From Wolfiporia cocos (lineage: Eukaryota > Basidiomycota > Agaricomycetes > Polyporales > Phaeolaceae), in contig JACCLO010000002.1 of assembly GCA_029448655.1 (NCBI GenBank), positions 4,960,001-5,024,000 on the forward strand: 64,000 nucleotides of DNA, in the 5' to 3' direction. Both the position numbers and the translations under genes were made by a program. Position 1 is the stretch's first letter. Each line of letters opens with the position of its first letter. The notes below the pieces were generated by a model that was not told the DNA's origin, made no database searches, and saw nothing but the letters and a program-made list of their open reading frames with translations. This document shows, piece by piece, positions 1-9,600 of the stretch.

Positions 1-1874
1 CACTGCGTGTTTTTCTTGGACAGTTCGGTTAACGGCTTAACCACTTTGGAGAAGTCTTTAATGAACCGCCGGTAGTAGTTGGCGAAGCCAACAAAGGCCT
101 GGACGTCCTTCACCTTGGCAGGTGTAGGCCAGTCCATTACGCCGGCTACCTTCTTAGGGTCCATTTCGACTTTTCCTTTGGAAATGATCATTCCCAGGTA
201 TTCAATACTGCTTTGTTCGAAGAAGCACTTTTCAGGCTTCGCGAACAAGTCGTTGTCTTGCAAGATTTGTAATACTTGCTTGACAATACGACGGTGTTCC
301 AACAGGTCGTTTCCGAACACAAGGATGTCGTCTAGGTAGACAATGACCTTTCCTTCTCTGATAAGGTCACCTAGGATATCGTTCATCATGTGTTGGAACG
401 TGCTGGGTGCATTACAAAAACCGAAGTACATGACTACAGCTTCGTAAAGGCCGTTAGGCGTAATGAATGCGGTCTTCCATTCATCTCCCTCCTTGATTCT
501 TACGTTGTTGTAACCCCAACGCAAGTCGAGCTTCGTAAATATCGAAGCCTGGCTAAGCTTATCGATAAGCTCGTCTATGCGTGGGAGAGGGTACCTGTTT
601 TTAATGGTTAAGTCGTTTACCTTTCGGTAATCGACTACCATTCGGGCTCCACCGTCTTTTTTAGGGACGAAGAAGACCGGGCTCGCGATCGGGGATTTTG
701 AGTGTCGGATGTAGCCCTTCCGTAACTCTTCCTGAATCCACTGATCTAGCGAGTTCGCTTCCTGAGGAGACATCTTGTATGCCTTACTCGGGGGCGGTAG
801 CACCGCGTCATCGGGGAAGTCGATGGCATGGTCGTATGGTTTCCGCTCGGGCATCCTTTCGGATGCGCGCTGAGAAAATACCGTGGGACCAAACTCCTGG
901 TATTCCTCCGGAACCAAGGATTTCCATTTCTGGAGATCCGCATCTGTCAGGAATTCATCATCCGACTTCTCCGTTATCGACTGAATGGCATCGACTAGGA
1001 ATTCCGTTCCTTCGTCAAGGGTGTTCACCCAAGCGACAAAGGGATTCTCAGGCTCCTCTAAGCCGAGAAAATCTATTGGAAAATCGTTGATGATCTGATA
1101 GATGTTGCGGGGTTCAATTTCGTCTTCTTCCTCAGAAATCGAAACCCGTTTGCCATGTTTGCATTTTTCCGTACACCGATATGTGAAGGTTCCTTCCGTC
1201 CAGTTGAAGTCCGGGTTGTGTTTCAGGAACCAATCATATCCGAGGATCACATCCGCATTCTGTACGTCCATTACGTACAAGAATTCGGTGGACTTGTGTT
1301 CCTCGTGCACCATATAAGCTTTTACTGCCATATTGATATTACCGGCGGTATTAGAGGTACCGTCGGCGTTACGAATCTCGAGAGGCGAAGGTAGTTTCTG
1401 AGTGACTAACTTCTCCTCATGGACGAGTTTCTTATCTATGACGCTTATTGATGCACCGGTGTCGATTAATGCCATGGCGTTTACTTTCTTTCCATATACC
1501 CACAGTTCCACTTCGATAGAGAACGATTTATTGTCGTCTCGAGAATCGTTTCCATGTACATTATACAAAGTGAAAAACTTCGACGCGAGCGGGTCAGGAT
1601 AAAAGTATTTTACAGGAGGGGCACGTGTAGCTAGTGTCCTTGTCCTCCGGGCAAAGTCCATTGCCGAGTTACCGAATATACCGAGATGGGATACCGGGTG
1701 ACGTACGACCGCCTTATCTTCCCACAAGATAAGGGGTCTCTGTGAAGCCTCTTCGTAGAGGTGCGCTTCTTCGGGGCGCTGTACACTCCCAGCCGCTGCG
1801 GGGCTGGTGTGTTCTTCACAGAACGTCTTCGAGACGTGTGGTTGGGGCGAGGGGAACCGAGATGGTCCCGACAT
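1..1874 (-). CDS. Element 1 Pol, N-terminal part: retropepsin and start of reverse transcriptase
   Basis: The frame is open from 1925 to the window edge and its first ATG is at 1874. An aspartic protease active site, LIDTGAS, lies at about 1458-1470, in a setting like the protease of element 2. Further on come the RT motifs: the KKDG, VDYRK and RWGYNN regions near 500-700, YLDD near 340 and a region reading KDFSKVVKPL at the edge. RNase H and integrase must lie to the left of the window. The frame is +1 relative to Gag with a 110-nt overlap (1816-1925), so expression probably needs a frameshift or re-initiation. No stop was found in this part. Confidence 0.85.
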   Translation of the reverse strand, partial: MSGPSRFPSPQPHVSKTFCEEHTSPAAAGSVQRPEEAHLYEEASQRPLILWEDKAVVRHPVSHLGIFGNSAMDFARRTRTLATRAPPVKYFYPDPLASKFFTLYNVHGNDSRDDNKSFSIEVELWVYGKKVNAMALIDTGASISVIDKKLVHEEKLVTQKLPSPLEIRNADGTSNTAGNINMAVKAYMVHEEHKSTEFLYVMDVQNADVILGYDWFLKHNPDFNWTEGTFTYRCTEKCKHGKRVSISEEEDEIEPRNIYQIINDFPIDFLGLEEPENPFVAWVNTLDEGTEFLVDAIQSITEKSDDEFLTDADLQKWKSLVPEEYQEFGPTVFSQRASERMPERKPYDHAIDFPDDAVLPPPSKAYKMSPQEANSLDQWIQEELRKGYIRHSKSPIASPVFFVPKKDGGARMVVDYRKVNDLTIKNRYPLPRIDELIDKLSQASIFTKLDLRWGYNNVRIKEGDEWKTAFITPNGLYEAVVMYFGFCNAPSTFQHMMNDILGDLIREGKVIVYLDDILVFGNDLLEHRRIVKQVLQILQDNDLFAKPEKCFFEQSSIEYLGMIISKGKVEMDPKKVAGVMDWPTPAKVKDVQAFVGFANYYRRFIKDFSKVVKPLTELSKKNTQ

Positions 1875-3858
1875 TGGCGACGGTGGTGGCGGGGGCCGAG
1901 GGTCCTGCTGAGCTTGAGTCAGCTGTCACTTCTTCCCAGATTGTTCGGGCACGATACGTCTTGCCATCCGCGGGGGGCGCCGAGTACGGCTTCTTGCCAG
2001 AAGCCTGTCCCTTTCCACTACCCGAAGGAGCAGCCGTGGTCTTTCCAGACGCGGCAGCTGCATCCTTCGCCCTTTGTTGTTCGGCCCGCTGAGCAGCAGG
2101 CACGAACGTTCCCGCAGCCTTGTCCGCGGCAAGCTTAGGACACTTGTTGAAATAGTGTCCCGTCTGCTTGCAGTAAGTGCAGACGGCGTTGGTGGTGTCG
2201 GCGGGGGCTTTGGCGGGCGCCTTTCCCTTGTCCTTTTTCTTCTCCGACTTCTTTGCAGAAGCGGAGGACGTCTCCTTCTTTTCGGCAGGTGCCGAGTCCT
2301 TCTTGCTGGCCTTCTCGAAGATCGAGCCCTTGATCTTGTCCGGATATGACGTTTGGTACATTTCCAGGGCGAAGTCGATCAGAGGTTCGATGTCGGTCGG
2401 GGCCTTGAAGAACGGAGTCTTGCCGAGGACGTTTAAGGTGTCCTTAACCTTTTCGGGGAGAGTCTCGGTGAATTCCCACACCAGAGTCTCGTTGGCGGTT
2501 TCGGAGAGTCGGCCGAGGGTGCGGAACCGTTCGCAGTAATTGAAATAGTTCGATTCTGCCAGTTCCTTGCCCTTCGTGCCGTAGTAGCCGCGAATTTCCT
2601 TTTTGGCTATCTCCTTATCCGTCATTTTCCCATATTGCACCATTACGGATTTGGTGAAGTCCTCCCAGGTGCCGAGAGGTTCACCATTTCCTGCCTTCTT
2701 GATGAGAGGCGAGAAAAATTTGTATGCGTCCCCTGTGACGCGGAAGAGGGCCGTGGTGATACGGTCATGGTCATCGTAAACCCTGAGCGTACCGAAGTAC
2801 AGGCCCATCTTCTCCACCCATTCCTGTGCAGTCACCTTTCCAGATGACCCAGAGAATTCGGGGGGAGGGGGGATTTTCAGGTTTTGGGGCAGACCTGGAA
2901 TCTGCGGGGCGACGGCTGCTGCAGCAGCAGCTGCAGCTTGAGCGGCGGCAGCGGCCTCGGCTGCTCTGGCTTGAGCATGACCGGGGGCCGGTACCGGGTC
3001 TTCCGGAGGCGTGCGGACGCCGGGAGGGTTGGGAACGGAGGGATTCTTGCGGATCCTCCGGAGTTCCTCGTCAACCTTCTCCATGCGTTCTGCGAACGCA
3101 TCCTCGAGGTCGTCCAGCCGGGACCGGTAGTCCTTTCGGAGCTGCTTCTCCATTTCGGAGAGCTTGGCGGTGTACTCCTGTCGGAGTTCCTTGCCGAGGT
3201 CCACCATGGTGGACAATACCTCGTTCCGGACCGAATTGACCGCTTCGTGTAGTTCGTCTTGGGCCTTCTGTTCGATTGCCCTGGATTGCCCAGCCAGGGA
3301 ATCGATTCGTTCATGGATACGCTCCAGGCGGGCGTGCACCATTCGACCTAGGGTGTCGGTGGTGTCATGGCTTATGGCCGCACTTCGTTGTACGGCGGCA
3401 TCGATGATTGGCCCATGTATGGACCCATCCACCTTGTGGTGTTCCTCCTCAGGAAGGTACGCCTTGAGGTTGTTCTCGACAGCGACATTGGTCTGTCGTG
3501 TCGGACCCGAAAATTCCATTTCCAGGGTGGTGGCGGGCCCGATAGGGCGAGTTCGACGAGCCGGTGGGTATCCGGCAATGGGGGAGCCTGGGCGTGTACC
3601 CATGGGGTTGGTCGGAGATTCCCTTTGCGGGGGAGCGAACTCCGGCATTTCCTCTTCTCCTTCCTCTTCTTCTTCTTCCTCTTCCTCGCTTAGGTGCTCC
3701 AGCGTCACCAGTTGCTGGGTTCCCGAGGGACCAGCTACCGGGGTCACCGGACCTTCTGAGCGGAGGCGCATCTTGCGGGGAGCGAGGGGGGTGCTGACGG
3801 AGGAGGTGGAGGACATTGTGAATCTGTTTGTGACGAATGTTAGTTTCCGGTTACTCAT
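1816..3858 (-). CDS. Element 1 Gag polyprotein
   Basis: 680 codons from an ATG at 3858. The N-terminal third is acidic and low in complexity, with a run of about nine Glu near residue 60. A long charged, probably coiled-coil segment follows (about residues 165-270), then an Ala-rich stretch near residue 300. Next is a retrotransposon capsid-like domain with an LGTWEDF segment that is clearly related to Gag of element 2. A Lys-rich linker leads to one CCHC zinc knuckle of the form CX2CX4HX4C (CTYCKQTGHYFNKC). This is the structural protein that packages element RNA in cytoplasmic particles. Its C-terminus overlaps Pol in another frame. Confidence 0.9.
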   Translation of the reverse strand: MSNRKLTFVTNRFTMSSTSSVSTPLAPRKMRLRSEGPVTPVAGPSGTQQLVTLEHLSEEEEEEEEEGEEEMPEFAPPQRESPTNPMGTRPGSPIAGYPPARRTRPIGPATTLEMEFSGPTRQTNVAVENNLKAYLPEEEHHKVDGSIHGPIIDAAVQRSAAISHDTTDTLGRMVHARLERIHERIDSLAGQSRAIEQKAQDELHEAVNSVRNEVLSTMVDLGKELRQEYTAKLSEMEKQLRKDYRSRLDDLEDAFAERMEKVDEELRRIRKNPSVPNPPGVRTPPEDPVPAPGHAQARAAEAAAAAQAAAAAAAAVAPQIPGLPQNLKIPPPPEFSGSSGKVTAQEWVEKMGLYFGTLRVYDDHDRITTALFRVTGDAYKFFSPLIKKAGNGEPLGTWEDFTKSVMVQYGKMTDKEIAKKEIRGYYGTKGKELAESNYFNYCERFRTLGRLSETANETLVWEFTETLPEKVKDTLNVLGKTPFFKAPTDIEPLIDFALEMYQTSYPDKIKGSIFEKASKKDSAPAEKKETSSASAKKSEKKKDKGKAPAKAPADTTNAVCTYCKQTGHYFNKCPKLAADKAAGTFVPAAQRAEQQRAKDAAAASGKTTAAPSGSGKGQASGKKPYSAPPADGKTYRARTIWEEVTADSSSAGPSAPATTVANVGTISVPLAPTTRLEDVL

Positions 3859-3959
3859 TGTCTTAGATTCTTAAGAAGGGATTGGTTTTGAAAGCTGCGA
3901 CTTTCGTTATAGATCACGCTCGCACTCTATTTCAGAGTTAAAAGATGATAGTATTTCTA

Positions 3960-4883
3960 CTATACAATCGCGAGTATATCCTCTTCTACCGAAGTAGTTG
4001 AGGGCCCTGCCACCTTGTCAGGTGGTGTTACACCGAAGGCAAAAGTAATTTGTAGCGCTACGCATTCTGCTACGATACGAGCTAAGTCCGTACGCCAATC
4101 CAAAAAGGAAATATTGCCGAGCTGTTTACAGTACTTTTTCATAATTCTCCAGTCTCTATTGGTGATCCTCCCCCGTCTCGCTCTATCCTTTACGTTATCC
4201 ACCAAGTCCTCCAATTCTACTACCATAGTATGGAAACGCATGTCGTTTTCCATATGGAAGCCTGGGTAATTAGGGGGATGGTTGGCGAGAGGAGTGAGAC
4301 GAGTGAGAGTGCCTTCTAGCATGGGAATAACTTGGTCGCATGCTTGGAGAGGCTTCTTCTTCCCGAAGACGAGGGAAGGGTCGAGAATCTTGTGGTTGGC
4401 CGGAACGGAAGGTCCGGCCGCCGGGCTGGAGAGACGGAGGGCCAGTGAAGAAGCTGCTTGCTTGGCTTCCTTGGCGGCTTGCTTGGCGGCGATTCGTTTA
4501 TTCAGCTTATCGCGGGCGAGCTTGAGCTTGTTGAGTTCGCGGAGTTCGATAAGGTTTTCCATGGCGGTAATGGAAGCGGCTAGCTTCTCTTCCTCTGTCC
4601 AGATTCGCTTGGCGAGTGGAACTGGCTTGGGAGGTCGAGGAGCGGGTTTCCCAGCCTCAGCGATGTGCTTTGGCATGTGGACGGGAATCTCCCAAAGATG
4701 GAGCTTCCCGGTGCAGTCTTCCTTTACAGGAAGCGTGTAGGTGACGTCCTCTGCCCGAGGAATGTCGGCGGTGTCGATGCGGCTGAGAAGGGACCGCTTT
4801 GCCGGCTTAACGTAAGGGGCAGTGGAGGAGCCACGGGTGCGACGGGTAACGCGGGGCATGATTCTAGAAAGTGCAGCCTTCAT
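3960..4883 (-). CDS. Element 1 ORF0, unknown protein upstream of Gag
   Basis: A 307-codon ORF between the leader and Gag, separated from the Gag ATG by about 100 nt. I recognise no family. The start is basic (MKAALSRIMPRVTRRTRG). The centre (about residues 95-150) is rich in Ala, Lys, Leu and Glu and looks helical or coiled-coil. The C-terminal third has a regular hydrophobic/charged pattern (RDWRIMKKYC, FLDWRTDLARIV). There is no zinc knuckle or membrane segment. Position and orientation make it an accessory ORF of the element. It could be a domain split from Gag or a captured host fragment. A chance ORF of this length is unlikely. Confidence 0.6.
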   Translation of the reverse strand: MKAALSRIMPRVTRRTRGSSTAPYVKPAKRSLLSRIDTADIPRAEDVTYTLPVKEDCTGKLHLWEIPVHMPKHIAEAGKPAPRPPKPVPLAKRIWTEEEKLAASITAMENLIELRELNKLKLARDKLNKRIAAKQAAKEAKQAASSLALRLSSPAAGPSVPANHKILDPSLVFGKKKPLQACDQVIPMLEGTLTRLTPLANHPPNYPGFHMENDMRFHTMVVELEDLVDNVKDRARRGRITNRDWRIMKKYCKQLGNISFLDWRTDLARIVAECVALQITFAFGVTPPDKVAGPSTTSVEEDILAIV

Positions 4884-5891
4884 GAGAAACGAAGTTTCCC
4901 AGTGATACGTCCAAGAACAGGAATAGAAGGGATTATGTAAGGTAGGGTAGTGGACTCCTTTTCAGGAGCAAAGAAGGTGTACTACGGGGCATAATTACTC
5001 TTATGTTGCGCGCAAACCCTGTGCCGAGATGGCGCGGATATTCGCATGACCCTAACGGTCAGAGGCGCCGACTCCAGGGGTAGAGTTGCTGACTGCCAGG
5101 CCGGTTCCTGGGTCAGATGATTGGGATTCGGATACACGACACCGCCCCGGAGGGACGATGCCGGAAAGTGGCTGGGATTTTACATCCCTTAGCCTGTCCA
5201 TGCTTCAACAATGAGGTTGCCGTCTGTAGCCACATGGGTGTCACATCAGGGCTAGAAAACCATTGTCGATCTAAGATCGCGAGACAGCAGCGCTCCACAT
5301 CCCGAGGGAGTGGGCTACGCGCTTCTCTTCCAATGGGGCCCCAAATCCGTTTGACCCATGCTCGCACGCCGAGCTGCCCGGAGGACTTATGCTATTGGCT
5401 ACCGCGAGTGACCTATGGCAGGGTGATTTTTTACGTCACCCCCCTCACTGCTTTTCCCATAACGGGTTCAAAGCAGGTCCCTTACGCCTGGGAGGCGGCT
5501 TTGGAAAATTCCCATGCCATCATAATGATGACCCTGTGGATAGTGATGGGGCGCTGAACAACGCTTGCCATGACAGGGGGTTGGGCGCACACAGGCAGAC
5601 CGTCCCCTTTTCTCCACAGGCGGGTCTTAACCGCGCATAGTCCAAGCTTGTCAGCGAGGACCATGTCTCCTTGACCCTGGAGTCCGGGTTAGGTAGGCCT
5701 CCTGCCTAAAAAGGCGGTGTGGCTTCCCTGGTTGCCAATCCTCTGCCGAGGATGGCGATGTATCCCCCAGATCTCAACTATCACCCCAATCGCCTTGTCA
5801 GGCAGAAAGGGATGTGCGCAGCAACAAGTAATAGCCCCTGTAGGATAGAAACCCAGACCCAAGCGCAAGCGCAAGGGCGGGGGTAGGGGGG
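4884..5891 (-). other. Element 1 5' leader
   Basis: About 1 kb lies between the primer-binding site and ORF0, with no long minus-strand ORF. Several short inverted and direct repeats are visible (for example around 5030-5110 and 5860-5880). It is unusually long for a Ty3/Gypsy leader and may hold packaging or internal ribosome-entry signals; that is inference only. Confidence 0.5.
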
Positions 5892-5902
5892 AGATTTGTT
5901 CT
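5892..5902 (-). promoter_or_regulatory. Element 1 self-priming primer-binding site
   Basis: In element sense the sequence two bases inside the LTR is AGAACAAATCT. Its exact complement, AGATTTGTTCT, occurs in the same strand of the LTR at 6037-6027, where the transcript is predicted to begin. This 11-nt match has the Tf1-type self-priming arrangement. No TGG tRNA-type PBS is present at this position. Confidence 0.7.
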
Positions 5903-5904
5903 TA

Positions 5905-6604
5905 TGACACAGACTAGACTGTGGGACTCACACTATAACCTTGTAGGCGACTTGAAGGAGTTGCAGAAGGTTGGTGAGGAGACTAGTGGGCGCAAGCAGA
6001 GATGATATGTGACTGTGCGAATGCAGAGAACAAATCTAAGGCTTATCCGCAGTGATAGCCCTACTTATATACATGCTTTGTTTGGTTACCGGTAAGGGAG
6101 CCAAACATGAAGGTGGTCTGTGCGCAGACATAACTAATATGGTTAAGTCGTAAACTACAATAGACCATGTGCGCCGGTAATGGCCGCACCAGTAAGATCG
6201 TTTGTTTGGACCGTAGGTCCATGTTGTGGAAGTGGCTGTAGCTACGTTAGTAAGCCATGCATGTGATTCTTATATACCGGTATCGGGATATGAGTAATCG
6301 TGAGGGCATTGGCATGTGATAACGAGCGGGCCGCTTATCCAATTGTACTGACATAGCCCGGTACCGGGATATGAGTAAGGCGCGTGACACCGGAGGTTAG
6401 TCCGCTGAGTCATTGACGCGTACAAACGTGTTATGTACGTGTTGTTATGACAGGTGGACGTATACCGCGTTGTGTACGTGTTGTTTGGTTGCGTGTACGT
6501 GTAGACGGGCGCTTAGCAGCGTAAATGTCTACAAGGTCGTAGAAATACCAGATAAATAGGTAAAAATACGGGAAAAAATAGTGGCATGTCCCAAATCTGT
6601 GACA
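5905..6604 (-). repeat. Element 1 5' LTR (700 bp)
   Basis: On the plus strand it starts TGACACAGAC and ends ATCTGTGACA, giving imperfect terminal inverted repeats with TG...CA ends. It abuts the PBS on one side and the interior of element P's pol on the other. Confidence 0.8.
6027..6071 (-). promoter_or_regulatory. Predicted LTR promoter of element 1 (TATA box and start site)
   Basis: In element sense TATATAAG (6071-6064) lies 34 nt upstream of the A at 6037. From that A the sequence AGATTTGTTCT pairs with the PBS. The spacing supports 6037 as the transcript start and R-region boundary. Confidence 0.6.
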
Positions 6605-6605
6605 C

Positions 6606-9600
6606 CTTTCACCTAGAGAACAAGAAGCTTTGGACGATTTCCTAGAAGAGCAACTGCGCACGGGCCGCATTCGCCCATCAAAGTCACCATGGGGGGCACC
6701 CTTCTTCTTTGTCAAAAAGAAGGATGGGAAGCTACGCCCTATCCAGGACTATCGAAAGTTGAACCAGATGACCAAAAAGAACAAGTACCCGCTCCCGCTC
6801 ATCACGGAGCTGCTCAACAAGCTTAAACGTGCTAAGTACTTTTCCAAATTGGACATTCGTTGGGGATACACCAACGTCCGAATCAAGGAAGGCGACGAAG
6901 AGAAAGCCGCCTTCATCACTAATAGAGGGCTCTACGAGCCATTAGTGATGTTCTTCGGAATGTGCAACGCACCGGGCACGTTCCAAACCTTGATGAACGA
7001 CATATTTAGAGACCTAGTCCTCACAAGGAAGGTCATTGTATATTTAGACGACATCCTTATTTTCACGGAGAACCAGAAAGAACATAGAGAGATCCTGCGC
7101 AAGGTTCTTTTGGTTCTCCGTCAAAATAAGCTAACCTGTAAACCAGAAAAGTGCGAGTTCGAGAAATCCGAAGTAGAGTACTTAGGGCACATAATCTCTC
7201 ACGGGGAAATCTGTATGGATCCCGCGAAGGTCGCTGCAGTAGCCGAATGGCCAGCACCTCGGAACAAAAAAGAAGTGCAATCCTTCATCGGATTTGCCAA
7301 CTTCTACCGGAGATTCATACCCAAGTTCTCAACGGTAGCACGCCCCCTTATCAATCTAACCAAAGATGGAGAATGGCAATGGGGCGTGACAGAACAGGAA
7401 TGCTTCGACAAGTTAAAAAACATCTTCGTCACAGCACCTGTGCTAGGGATACCAAACGATGATGATCCATTCCGCATCGAGGCAGACTCTTCGGACTTTG
7501 CAACCGGAGCCTGCCTCATGCAGAACCAGGACGGCATCTGGAAACCCATAGCGTACCATTCAAAAACGCTACTACCGGCAGAACAAAACTACGAGATTTA
7601 CGACCGCGAACTACTGGCCATAATGTGCGCCCTAGATGAATGGCGGCATTTTGTAATGGGTGCAAAACACCCTGTAGAAGTACTAACGGACCATAAGAAT
7701 CTAGAATACTTTAAAACTCCACAGAAGATTAATCCACGACAAGCCCGGTGGATGACGGAACTTGCCGAGTATGACCTACAACTCGTGCACATCCCCGGGA
7801 AGACCAATGGAAGGGCAGACGGCCTATCCCGAAGAGGCGATCACGACAATAACAAGAATCACCTCGAAGGACAGATCGTCCTGAAGGAACACCTCTTCGC
7901 CAAAGACAGCGCAGAAAGGCTGAGATCCTCATTCTATACCCTACCTCACGGGATCACCCACGAGGAGGTAAAAGAGAGGGTCAAAGCGGAAGCCGCTCTC
8001 TACGACAAGGAGGTAGTGGAAGGATCAGTGGAAACGACCGAGGACGGCCTACGCTACAGGAGGGGGAAGTTGATCATTCCGAGAGACGAGGAATTAATCG
8101 GGAAAATCATTTCTTCGTTCCATGACACGATCTCGGCAGGGCACCCTGGCACAGAAAACACGTACACCGCCATTCACCGGTCGTACTGGTGGCCAAAGAT
8201 GCGAAACGACATCCGCCAGTACGTCAAGGCATGTATCAAGTGCCAAAGAGCCAAGCCAGACCGCTCAAAGAGAGCCGCACCACTGAACCCAAATCCAACA
8301 CCCGCACACAACTGGGAGAACATTTCCGTCGATATGATCACGGGACTCCCAGTATCCAAGGGTCGGGACGCTATTATCGTAGTTGTAGACATGAAATCCA
8401 AGGACTATATCGCAGTCCCAACCACAACCAGGCTTACCGCCGAAGGTTGGGCCAACATATTTGTAGATAAAGTATACGCACAACATGGACTACCAAAGAA
8501 AGTATTTAGTGACAGAGGACCACAGTTTGTATCGGACTTCATCAAAGATGTATACCATAGATTAGGCATCGAGGGAAACCCCAGTACCGCGTTCCACCCA
8601 CAAACAGATGGGCAGACGGAACGAATGAACCAGGAACTGGAGGTGTACCTACGATTATTTATTAACGACACCCATACCAACTGGCCGGACCTACTCCCGC
8701 TAGCAGCATTTGCGTACAAGTGTCATGTACATAGTAGCACGGGCTACAGCCCCTTTTACCTCACTCACGGATACCACCCATTTACAGGCGTGGAGGCACC
8801 AGAGCTGGAAGAGGGGGTAGGAGCAGCCAAGGACTGGGTCGAACACATGCACGAGGTCAGCCAAACCGCTTCGAAGAATCTCGAGAAAGCCAAACTTCGT
8901 ATGAAAGAATACTACGACCGGAAACGAACCAATCCCCACGAATACAACGAGGGAGACATGGTTTGGGTCGATGGGCGAAACATTAACATGGGAAACCCTA
9001 CGAAGAAACTCGATTCAAAGCGGTACGGCCCGTACAAGGTCACCAAGAAAGTCGGACATGGAGCATACGAACTGGACTTGCCCGCAGACATGCGAGGCAT
9101 ATACCCTGTATTCAACGAAGTCCTACTACTACCGTATCATGCTCCGGCTTTCCCCAATCAGAACCATAACGAACGGACGGAAAGCAATGATGCTCGCAGG
9201 CCTCTCAGGATCCTCGCATCCAGAGAAGACCGAGGGCGAGTCGAGCTGGAAGTCGAATGGTCTGATGGGACTACGACATGGGAAAGGAAACGCGGATTAA
9301 CTCCCTGGCAGGATTTAATAACCAAGTTCTTCGAAGCAACACCAACCGCTCCCGGACATCAGTGGAAGAACAGACACACTGAATGGGACCTGGAGTGGGA
9401 AGACTTCGAGAAGAAATCCATCGCCATGGGACTCAGGCAAAACCCGAACGAATTCATCATCCACGACGACGTAGACATCGAATTATTGAAGGATGCGAAA
9501 ATTCCCTTCTACATCTACCCGAAACAACTCGTCGCCAGGAACTTCTGGTTTTGCAATCCCAAGACTCGTGTAATACAATATGGAATACAAGTGGGACAAT

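Larger units (their letters stand above)
1..6604 (-). mobile_element. Element 1: Ty3/Gypsy retrotransposon, right-hand part
   Basis: Reading on the minus strand, the order is LTR (5905-6604), self-priming PBS, about 1 kb leader, ORF0 (3960-4883), Gag (1816-3858) and Pol (protease, then RT) running off the left edge. The base after the LTR is the interior of element P's pol gene, so element 1 probably inserted into element P. The expected target duplication would be CCTTT (6605-6609), and its partner must lie outside the window. No break was seen in the portion present. Confidence 0.85.

Noticed and set aside
3164..3874. A 236-codon plus-strand ORF opposite Gag
   Set aside because: It lies wholly antisense to Gag and its composition (Ser/Arg-rich) mirrors the Gag codons. 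There is no motif of its own.
5030..5145. A tRNA-like stretch (GGTTCCTGGGTC resembling a B box)
   Set aside because: No A box at the right distance and no cloverleaf can be drawn. It is inside the element 1 leader.
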